NCBI GenBank assembly: GCA_964534095.1
Contig: CAZHPF010000020.1
Location: 1 to 11,936 of the forward strand
DNA length: 11,936 nucleotides
From: CALMSM01 sp964534095
Lineage (GTDB): Bacteria > Patescibacteriota > Saccharimonadia > Saccharimonadales > CALMSM01
Reading direction: 5' to 3'
Part shown: positions 6,462 to 11,936 of the stretch, in pieces
How positions within the stretch are numbered: the stretch's first letter is position 1
How the letters are laid out: each line of letters begins with the position of its first letter
Translations under genes and position numbers: made by a program
Notes under the pieces: generated by a model
Databases searched by the model: none
Told to the model about the DNA's origin: nothing
What the model saw: the letters and a program-made list of their open reading frames with translations, nothing else

Positions 6462-6467
6462 TATACT
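6462..6467 (+). promoter_or_regulatory. -10 element of the MFS gene
   Basis: TATACT (6462-6467) lies 10 bases before the ATG at 6478. The transcript would begin near 6474-6475, leaving only about 3-4 leader bases, with no SD. No -35 match is seen at 16-18 bases. Confidence 0.55.
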
Positions 6468-6477
6468 CAGTCAATAA

Positions 6478-7692
6478 ATGTCGACTGCTCGTAATAAATC
6501 ACTACGAAGCCGGTTATTGCCATTATATGTGGCGGTATTTTTTCAGGGCTTTGTTTTTTGGTACTCAATTGAGAAATTATTTATGCGCAGCATTGGGTTT
6601 GACGATGCCGCTATAGGAGGAGGGATAGCAATATATTCTGTAGTAATGCTAATAGCCGAAACACCGTCCGGAATCTTGGCGGATAGGTGGAGCAGAAAGG
6701 GTGTCCTCATGCTTGCGAGCATCGCACTCTCCGTCGGGGCATTGATTGGCGGCGTAAGCCACAGCGAGGTGGTATACCTTGTATCTGTCCTGCTATGGGC
6801 AATCTTTACCGCGCTAAACTCCGGTACTTATGATTCGATTGTCTACGACACAGTACTCGAAACCACCGGTAGCAGTAAACTATTTGAGCGAATGTATGGG
6901 AGGGTAAAGCTAATAGACAGTACTGCTTCGGTACTTGGATCAATATTGGGAGGTTTAATTGCAAGCCAGTTTGGTTTAAGAGCAGCCTTTTTCCTGACGA
7001 TCCCTAGTGCACTGCTTTCTATAATTGCCCTCATGGTTTTTCGGGAGCCAACGCTCCATAAGTCAGAGATTGCCGTGCCGGTGGTAAAACATATACGCTC
7101 AACTTTCGCCGCCATACTTAAAAATAAAGACATAGCAACTGTCGTGATTGTACTTACTTTAACCTCGGCTCTCCTTAGTATGCTTTTCTGGTTTAACCAA
7201 GTATGGCTGCTGGCAATTGCGGCGCCAATCGTACTGTACGGTCCTGCGAACGCTTTGTTGCTGACAAGTAGTGGCATTGGCGGAACTATGGCAGACTATT
7301 TTAAAATTTATCGTTACCAGGTAATGGTAGCTACTATCTTAGTGATGCTCGGCAGTGCCACAGGCCTCGTTTTCTCTAGAAGCGTGCTGGTGATCGTGGT
7401 TTGTCAGACCCTACTAGGCACCGCTTTAGTCGGCATTGGCATTGTCTTTAGCAGGATGCTACATGATTCGCTCCATTCTAGGGTGCGGGCAAGCGCTGCA
7501 TCTGCGGTAGCCACACTGACACATCTCTGTGTTATTCCACTGTCACTTATATTTGGGCTGGTGAGTAGGAAAACGAGTATATTCAGTGCCTCCTGGATAC
7601 TAGTAGCCATAGTAATAGTTTCAGCAGTATTTATCCTGATTGAGAGTAGCAAAAATAATCACACCGGCCTTCATCCTAAACCTGAGTCTTAA
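6478..7692 (+). CDS. MFS family transporter
   Basis: This 404-residue polytopic protein has about 12 hydrophobic helices. The first cytoplasmic loop carries a clear MFS motif A, GILADRWSRK (65-74), following ETPS at the end of helix 2. The central loop is short and Lys/His-containing (about 193-210, LHKSEIAVPVVKHIR). The C-terminal half starts with helices around 216-247. A mid-protein segment, YDSIVYDTVLETTGSSKLFERMYGR (about 119-143), links helices 4 and 5; similar stretches occur in small uncharacterised and drug-efflux-like MFS proteins. MFS carriers couple solute movement to an ion gradient, and the substrate here is unknown. It uses ATG with an almost absent leader. It runs convergently against the EamA gene, and no strong terminator is visible in the 59-base gap (only a weak AATTGT/ACAATT inverted repeat without a T-tract). 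Confidence 0.9.
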   Translation: MSTARNKSLRSRLLPLYVAVFFQGFVFWYSIEKLFMRSIGFDDAAIGGGIAIYSVVMLIAETPSGILADRWSRKGVLMLASIALSVGALIGGVSHSEVVYLVSVLLWAIFTALNSGTYDSIVYDTVLETTGSSKLFERMYGRVKLIDSTASVLGSILGGLIASQFGLRAAFFLTIPSALLSIIALMVFREPTLHKSEIAVPVVKHIRSTFAAILKNKDIATVVIVLTLTSALLSMLFWFNQVWLLAIAAPIVLYGPANALLLTSSGIGGTMADYFKIYRYQVMVATILVMLGSATGLVFSRSVLVIVVCQTLLGTALVGIGIVFSRMLHDSLHSRVRASAASAVATLTHLCVIPLSLIFGLVSRKTSIFSASWILVAIVIVSAVFILIESSKNNHTGLHPKPES

Positions 7693-7751
7693 TTGTTAGT
7701 GTGTACAATTTCACGGAGCCTAATCGATGTGGAGTTAATAGACACTTGCAG

Positions 7752-8627
7752 CTACCCAGCTAGAACAATCAACGAAGCTCCGGCTATAGAAAGAGCAGCA
7801 GCAATAAGTTTATGCATAATATGGTCTTTTTCTTTTAGGACAAACACTCCTAGCAAAACTACCATTACCACCTGTAGTTGCTGTAAAAGACTGACATTTG
7901 CAGGATTTGGCGCAGCTTGTATGCCAAGCATCAGGAGCACCGTAGAAGTGGGCAGGAGCACAGCGCTCAATAAAAACGCCTTTGCATTTCTCGGTTGCAA
8001 AACTTCGCCCATTTTTTGATAGATCTTTGGCTTCAAAGCCAATAATACCCCTCCAGACAAAAGATACAAAAATGGTAGGTAATCCAGGACTTCAAAATGC
8101 TCGAGGAGGTATTTGTCATTAACCAGGGTAGCTCCAAAAAACGTAGTTGCTAGTAATGCAAAGTACACGCCTCGTTTGTAGTGCTGGGTTCGTAGGGGTC
8201 TGCGCAAATAAACCACGAGAATTCCACCGATTATTAGCAATCCTCCCGCTACCTGGTAAATAGTGGGCGCACTTCCAATGACTAGAAAGACGGTGAGTAG
8301 CGTGACAAAAGGCCTTAACGAACTGATTATAGTGAAGTGGCTTACTTGCAACCACTTGAGCGCTTCGAATGTCGCCACTGTAGCTATAGCAAAAAGAGTA
8401 ATGTTTAATACTACGTTTCCCGGGGCAATTAATACATCGGGTACTGAATAGGTGCCAGTTACTTGTCTATAAAAGTAGGTTTCGACTGCCCCGAATAATA
8501 GAAAAAGAATTGTGTAGGCGTAGGGATCGATTTTGTGCTGGCTTGTATGAGCCAAAATTTTTCTCTGGGCAACATTAGCGGCGGCGGCTAAAACAGCCGC
8601 AAGGAAAACATAGTAATACCAGGCCAT
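7752..8627 (-). CDS. EamA/DMT-family transporter
   Basis: This 291-residue membrane protein has about ten hydrophobic helices arranged as two five-helix halves, as in drug/metabolite transporters with two EamA domains. Each half ends in the typical Gly-rich last helix: VAGGLLIIGGILVVYLR in the first and IAAALSIAGASLIVLA at the C-terminus. The conserved pattern of helix 9-10 (QLQVVMVVLLGVFVLKEKD, matching the family's Pro/Glu-containing stretch before the last helix) is visible, with the family's usual Glu at KEKD. Substrates range from amino acids to nucleotide sugars and cannot be chosen. The start at MAWYYY (8627-8625) is preferred over the ATG at 8636, because an extended -10 (TGATACTAT, 8643-8635) overlaps the latter and ends 7 bases before the former. 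Confidence 0.88.
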   Translation of the reverse strand: MAWYYYVFLAAVLAAAANVAQRKILAHTSQHKIDPYAYTILFLLFGAVETYFYRQVTGTYSVPDVLIAPGNVVLNITLFAIATVATFEALKWLQVSHFTIISSLRPFVTLLTVFLVIGSAPTIYQVAGGLLIIGGILVVYLRRPLRTQHYKRGVYFALLATTFFGATLVNDKYLLEHFEVLDYLPFLYLLSGGVLLALKPKIYQKMGEVLQPRNAKAFLLSAVLLPTSTVLLMLGIQAAPNPANVSLLQQLQVVMVVLLGVFVLKEKDHIMHKLIAAALSIAGASLIVLAG

Positions 8628-8634
8628 TGCCAAC

Positions 8635-8643
8635 ATAGTATCA
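8635..8643 (-). promoter_or_regulatory. Extended -10 promoter of the EamA gene (leaderless)
   Basis: TGATACTAT on the minus strand is an extended -10 (TG, one base, then TACTAT). The hexamer (8640-8635) ends 7 bases before the ATG at 8627. There is no -35 at normal distance, and the nearest TTGTCA is 23 bases upstream, within the tRNA terminator tail. Confidence 0.55.
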
Positions 8644-8668
8644 CGATCACGCTAACGGTAAGTTGACA

Positions 8669-8695
8669 ATAAAAAACCTCTGGTAAGTCAGAGAT
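8669..8695 (-). terminator. Rho-independent terminator of the initiator tRNA gene
   Basis: A minus-strand 7-bp stem (ATCTCTG with CAGAGGT, one U-G pair) with a 6-base loop ACTTAC runs into TTTTTT. It sits 14 bases after the tRNA CCA end. Confidence 0.8.
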
Positions 8696-8709
8696 AAAAC
8701 ACTTATGCT

Positions 8710-8784
8710 TGGTAGCGGGGGCAGGACTCGAACCTGCGACCTTGTGGTTATGAGCCACACGAGCTGCCACTGCTCTACCCCGCG
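8710..8784 (-). tRNA. Initiator tRNA-fMet (anticodon CAT)
   Basis: The minus strand folds into a complete cloverleaf with an encoded CCA end (8712-8710). The anticodon loop is CTCATAA (CAT). Initiator features are present: position 1 is C opposite U72, so no Watson-Crick pair closes the acceptor stem; the 5' sequence CGCGGGG with CCCCGC is the classical fMet acceptor; the D stem carries A11-U24; and a TTCGAGT T-loop is intact. C1 with U72 is also known in other bacteria. The unusual point is the anticodon stem, read TGTGG/CCACA. The three consecutive G-C pairs of most bacterial initiators (29-31 with 39-41) become U29-A41, G30-C40 and G31-C39. The gene has its own strong promoter and terminator. 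Confidence 0.97.
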
Positions 8785-8795
8785 ATATCCGATGT

Positions 8796-8824
8796 ATCTT
8801 AACAAACAGAGGTAAATTTGTCAA
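8796..8824 (-). promoter_or_regulatory. Strong promoter of the initiator tRNA gene
   Basis: A perfect -35 TTGACA (8824-8819) and TAAGAT (8801-8796) with a 17-base spacer place the start about 5 bases before the mature tRNA end. The TGA stop codon of the upstream P-type ATPase (8823-8821) is embedded inside the TTGACA hexamer. Confidence 0.85.
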
Positions 8825-11364
8825 CGGGTGTAAACGGGAGAATGGTTGTGCATTCGCTGGGCTCGGCGATTAGTGAGAAGCTTATGTGCATCACATACGG
8901 CGAACATTACGGCGACCGGCAGCACAACGGCTAGTAGGGCGTCGCCAAACATTAAGCTTTCTAGGCCAAACCATTCTTTGACACCAGTGGTAAATACTAC
9001 TAGATTTAAGAGCACGGATCCGATGATAGCCAACACAAGCTTTACGTTAGGGTTAATTAAGTTATAAGTCCAGGATCGATACTCGAAATTCATGTTAAGT
9101 GCATTGGCCCACTGAGCAACAATTAGGCTCAAAAATGCTGCGGTTTGCGCGTAGGCTTCGCCTTTAGGCAGGAGATAGTCGAACAATCCGATCATCACGG
9201 CTGCTGTGGCTATGGCCATAACGATGGTGCGACCCAGAAGGATCTTGTCAAGCAAGGGAGCAGTAGGGTCGCGGGGCGGTTGCTGCATATGGTGCTTTTC
9301 CGCTGGACTCAGACCAAGCGGTATGACAGTGAACCCGTCAGTGACCATGTTCACCCAGAGCAGCATTACGGCCGTGACGGGCAGAGGAATATTGAAGGCG
9401 AGTGCAGTGAGCATTGTTAGTACTTCTCCTCCGCTAGTACTGAGCAGGTACACCACCATTTTTCGAATATTCGCCAAAACCGTTCTACCACTGCGTACGG
9501 CACCGACAATAGTTTCAAAGTTGTCATCTATAAGTACGATGTCGCTGGCGTCTTTGGCCGCATCAGTACCGCTTCCCATGGCGAGCCCAGCATCAGCTTG
9601 CACGAGCGCCGGGATGTCATTAACGCCATCTCCGGTCATGGCGGTTATCTCGTGGCCGTGGAGCGCCTTAAGCAGTGCATACTTGTGTTCAGGCAGCACT
9701 CGCCCAAATACCTGGGTTTTTTGTAGCGACTCACGAATAGACGCCTCGTCTGAGCTGGCAAGCACCACACTATCTGACACCTTACTTGCATCGTCGATAA
9801 TGCCTACCTGGGACGCAATGTAACCCGCGGTTTTGGTGTGGTCACCGGTAAGCATAACAACTGATATGCCAGCTGCGCGAGCTTCGGCAATGGCCTTCTG
9901 TACATTAGGTCGTAGCTGATCACTCAGACCTACGAATCCGGCTAAGCCCATGCCCGACAGTACACTATGACTCAGTTCTTTGGGGAGTGTATCGAGTCGT
10001 TTGGATGCGAACCCAATGACACGATAGCCCTTACTGGTGTATGTCTCTAGTGCTTCTTTTGCTGCTGATGTGACGCTGCTGCAGTGGTGCATAACTTGTT
10101 CGGGCGCTCCCTTGGCGTATAACACGTAGTGATTCCCATACTGCCATACTGCCGCACTTAGTCGGAGTTGTTGGTTGAAAGGGAACTCTTTGATTCGTTT
10201 CCATCCTGTAGGAATCGTAGTATCCTGCGCCGCCGTATGAAGTAGCGCGTCAAGTGGGTCTTGCACATAATCACCGTCACCGTTCAAGCTGGCTTTAATG
10301 GCAGTTCGAAATTCATTACTTTTGCCAGTGTTATACTGTTCGGCAACCGAAAGCTTATTTTGGGTGATAGTACCGGTTTTGTCAGTGGCAATTAACGTGA
10401 TTGCGCCCATGGTTTCCATGGCGGATATCTTTTTAACTAGGGCGTTCTTGCGCGCCATCTTGCGTGCGCTTAACATGAGTACTAGCGTCATGGCGACAGG
10501 TAGACCTTCTGGTACTGCCGATACGGTTAGGCTTAGGGCAAAGCGTAATGCTTCATCAACCTGAATCCCTCGCACAATTGCCAACCCAAAGACGAGTGCT
10601 GCACATACTCCCACGGCAACTAGCAATCGCTTAGTTAGGTTATCTATTTTTTGCTCAATCGGCGTTTTGCCATTATCTGCAGTCGCCGCAAGCGTGTTAA
10701 TAGCGCCAATTTGAGTATTATTTGCCGTTCCGGTGACAAGGAGCAAACCAGAGCCGCCCTTAATGTAACTACCGCGGAACAGCATGTTTTCCTGGTCATA
10801 GACTTCTTTTGTGCCTTGTAAGGCGCTGGCATGCTTGTGTACGGGAAGTGACTCACCAGTCAGGAGGGATTCGTCGCTCTGTATATGGTTAGCATCAATT
10901 AACCGCCCATCGGCCGGAACTTTTATCCCTTCATTTACGTGGATAACGTCGCCGGGTACCAACTCTTCGCTAAAGATTTCCATGTCTTGGCCACCACGTA
11001 GTACATGTACTGTTTGTCTGTCGTGAGCCATCAACGTTTTGAGCGCACGATTGGCAGAGAACTGCTGAATATAGTAAATAACAGCGTTCACAATAATAAT
11101 TACACTAATAACACCCGCTTCGAACCACTTACGCTCAACCAAACTAATTAACGCAGCAACAATAATGATAACGACAAAATAACTAGCAAAAGGCTCGATA
11201 ATACGACGCCACAGCGATACGCGGTGCACGCTAAGCTCGTTTAGTCCGTACTGGTTAATTCGCGCAGCCGCTTCGGTTGCCGTCAGCCCTGTCTTGGCGG
11301 ATGCCAGCTCAGCAAGCACTTCGTCAATTTCTAGGTTGTATACTGGTTGTTTATTTTGTGACAC
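8821..11364 (-). CDS. P2-type cation-transporting ATPase
   Basis: This protein of about 847 residues contains every hallmark of a P-type ATPase. Numbering from the GTG start, it has TGES (169-172, actuator), PEGLP in helix M4 (285-289), the phosphorylated Asp in DKTGTIT (D328), KGAPEQ (418-423, nucleotide domain) and MTGDGVND (576-583, hinge). M5 reads YLLSTSGGEV and M6 NMVTDG, so by alignment to SERCA the ligands E309, E771, N796, T799 and D800 are kept. The N768 position is Ser644, and the E908 position in M8 is Gln (AQWANALN). The fold is P2A/SERCA-PMR1-like, so Ca2+ or Mn2+ export is most likely, with Na+/H+ not excluded. The start is GTG at 11364-11362, because GAGGGGG lies just upstream; the TTG at 11394 would place the promoter inside the gene. 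The gene ends in TGA, within the tRNA promoter. Confidence 0.95.
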   Translation of the reverse strand: MSQNKQPVYNLEIDEVLAELASAKTGLTATEAAARINQYGLNELSVHRVSLWRRIIEPFASYFVVIIIVAALISLVERKWFEAGVISVIIIVNAVIYYIQQFSANRALKTLMAHDRQTVHVLRGGQDMEIFSEELVPGDVIHVNEGIKVPADGRLIDANHIQSDESLLTGESLPVHKHASALQGTKEVYDQENMLFRGSYIKGGSGLLLVTGTANNTQIGAINTLAATADNGKTPIEQKIDNLTKRLLVAVGVCAALVFGLAIVRGIQVDEALRFALSLTVSAVPEGLPVAMTLVLMLSARKMARKNALVKKISAMETMGAITLIATDKTGTITQNKLSVAEQYNTGKSNEFRTAIKASLNGDGDYVQDPLDALLHTAAQDTTIPTGWKRIKEFPFNQQLRLSAAVWQYGNHYVLYAKGAPEQVMHHCSSVTSAAKEALETYTSKGYRVIGFASKRLDTLPKELSHSVLSGMGLAGFVGLSDQLRPNVQKAIAEARAAGISVVMLTGDHTKTAGYIASQVGIIDDASKVSDSVVLASSDEASIRESLQKTQVFGRVLPEHKYALLKALHGHEITAMTGDGVNDIPALVQADAGLAMGSGTDAAKDASDIVLIDDNFETIVGAVRSGRTVLANIRKMVVYLLSTSGGEVLTMLTALAFNIPLPVTAVMLLWVNMVTDGFTVIPLGLSPAEKHHMQQPPRDPTAPLLDKILLGRTIVMAIATAAVMIGLFDYLLPKGEAYAQTAAFLSLIVAQWANALNMNFEYRSWTYNLINPNVKLVLAIIGSVLLNLVVFTTGVKEWFGLESLMFGDALLAVVLPVAVMFAVCDAHKLLTNRRAQRMHNHSPVYTR

Positions 11365-11368
11365 TAAA

Positions 11369-11393
11369 GCCCCCTCTATATAACAGTATAGCA
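11369..11393 (-). promoter_or_regulatory. Extended -10 promoter and SD of the P-type ATPase gene
   Basis: TGCTATACT on the minus strand (11393-11385) is an extended -10. It is followed by a short leader holding AGAGGGGG (11376-11369), 4 bases before the GTG at 11364. No -35 is needed with the TG motif and none is obvious; the RRM-gene hairpin occupies that place. Confidence 0.55.
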
Positions 11394-11420
11394 AAGACCC
11401 CCAGGCAATACCTGAGGGTC
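11393..11420 (-). terminator. Hairpin terminator after the RRM gene
   Basis: A 10-bp stem (GACCCTCAGG with CCTGGGGGTC, one T-G pair) with a TATTG loop lies 26 bases after the RRM stop and runs into only three T residues before the ATPase -10. It is a probable but weakly tailed terminator. Confidence 0.5.
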
Positions 11421-11446
11421 TTTAGAGCGGTTAGCAGGTAAGGATA

Positions 11447-11749
11447 TTACCAGCTACGTCCGCCGCCACCGTTGCCACCACCGAAGTCTCGGCGTGGTCG
11501 GTCTTCTTTTGGACGAGCTTCGTTAACCGTAATACTACGGCCACCGAGGTCAGAACCATTCAATGCTTTTTCGGCTGCTTTGCCTTCGTCGTCGCTTTCA
11601 AACTCGACAAAGCCAAAACCTTTGCTGCGGCCAGTATCACGGTCAGTGATAACTTTGGCGCTTGCAACAGTACCGTGAGCAGAGAATACTTCCGCCAACT
11701 CATCGTCAGTGGTGCTGAAAGGCAAGCCACCTACAAATAATTTGTACAT
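11447..11749 (-). CDS. RRM-domain RNA-binding protein
   Basis: This 100-residue protein has a single RNA-recognition motif covering residues 2-78 and a Gly/Arg-rich tail (88-100, DFGGGNGGGGRSW). RNP2 is KLFVGGLPF near the start and RNP1 is KGFGFVEF (43-50), both complete, with the aromatic residues that stack on RNA. This is the layout of the small RNA-binding proteins of cyanobacteria and of many other bacteria, in which cold induction is common. They bind U- or A-rich RNA and act in mRNA stability and localisation. The start is ATG 11749-11747, because AAGGAA lies just upstream; an in-frame upstream extension to 11827 has no SD and no RRM-like sequence. The target RNAs are unknown. Confidence 0.93.
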   Translation of the reverse strand: MYKLFVGGLPFSTTDDELAEVFSAHGTVASAKVITDRDTGRSKGFGFVEFESDDEGKAAEKALNGSDLGGRSITVNEARPKEDRPRRDFGGGNGGGGRSW

Positions 11750-11936
11750 ATTGTTTCCTTGTTTAGAACGTACGCAAGGTCGACCACTTATTTGATTCCT
11801 AGAACAGACCCGAACTTTTCTTAACAAAGAAACAATCGAACATATCTAACGAAGCTCAATAAGAACCTGCAAGCGCTATTGAACCACGCATTGCGTATGA
11901 AAGCAAGCGAAAGGGGTTTAACGAGCATATTTCAGG
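11750..11936 (-). promoter_or_regulatory. 5' region of the RRM gene
   Basis: This 187-base stretch upstream of the RRM start contains no gene that I can support. A weak promoter is possible (TTGCAG 11872-11867, 17 bases, TTAGAT 11849-11844). It would give a leader of about 90 bases, much longer than others in this window and comparable to those of cold-shock-regulated genes. Confidence 0.3.

Noticed and set aside
6843..7277. A 144-codon open frame on the minus strand
   Set aside because: It is antisense to the MFS gene and has no domain-like sequence or start signals.
7691..7710. AATTGT/ACAATT inverted repeat after the MFS gene as a terminator
   Set aside because: Only 6 bp, AT-rich, and without a T-tract on either strand.
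7693..8019. A 108-codon plus-strand frame right after the MFS gene
   Set aside because: It overlaps the EamA gene antisense and lacks an SD.
9206..9823. A 205-codon open frame on the plus strand
   Set aside because: It lies wholly inside the P-type ATPase on the opposite strand, has Ser/Thr-rich low-complexity translation and no SD; a frame shadow.
11750..11827. N-terminal extension of the RRM protein to an upstream start
   Set aside because: The extension is not RRM-like and lacks an SD, whereas AAGGAA sits correctly before the ATG at 11749.
1..11936. CRISPR array, insertion sequence, integrase or defence system
   Set aside because: No direct-repeat array, transposase, integrase or toxin-antitoxin pair was found by reading both strands.

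Overview
The window is about 12 kb of compact bacterial chromosome, with short intergenic gaps, the standard genetic code (several genes end in TGA) and mixed gene orientation. The gene content is an FtsB/DivIC-like division protein, lone membrane-anchored or very small proteins, many small transporters, a stand-alone RRM protein and a mixture of leaderless and Shine-Dalgarno (SD) genes. This fits a reduced-genome Patescibacteria/CPR bacterium, with Candidatus Saccharibacteria as my best guess. That assignment is an inference from overall resemblance, not from a marker gene.

Layout. Positions 1-359 hold the C-terminal end of a plus-strand surface or fibre-like protein. Positions 429-947 encode a single-pass membrane protein with its own promoter. 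Positions 986-1573 (minus) encode a soluble hypothetical protein, divergent from the FtsB/DivIC-like gene at 1725-2183. Positions 2203-2480 (minus) look empty at first, but they hold what I read as a frameshifted small membrane-protein gene that still has a consensus-like promoter and an SD. Positions 2605-4310 (minus) are an ABC-2 exporter pair with a 4-base overlap, closed by a terminator. Upstream, an 18-residue microprotein and an 81-residue hypothetical protein form a tiny coupled operon (4355-4659). Next come an alpha/beta hydrolase (4810-5709, minus), a PQ-loop-type membrane protein (5808-6386, minus), a divergent MFS transporter (6478-7692, plus) and a convergent EamA-family transporter (7752-8627, minus). 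An initiator tRNA (8710-8784, minus) with a strong promoter and terminator follows. The window closes with a P2-type cation ATPase (8821-11364, minus) and an RRM-type RNA-binding protein (11447-11749, minus).

How the genes relate. Most are single-gene units with their own promoters. Five independent transport-type systems sit together: an ABC exporter, a PQ-loop protein, an MFS carrier, an EamA carrier and a P-type ATPase. That suits a cell depending on exchange with a host or environment, although no shared pathway is evident. The clearest regulatory theme is that at least four genes have a recognisable -10 element ending 6-7 bases before the start codon, so their transcripts should begin at the start codon itself. 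Other genes have ordinary SD leaders.

I found no CRISPR array, insertion sequence, prophage, rRNA or obvious defence island. The best candidates for something undescribed are the microprotein/81-residue operon, the broken gene with intact signals, the leaderless promoter architecture, and the initiator tRNA with an altered anticodon-stem signature.
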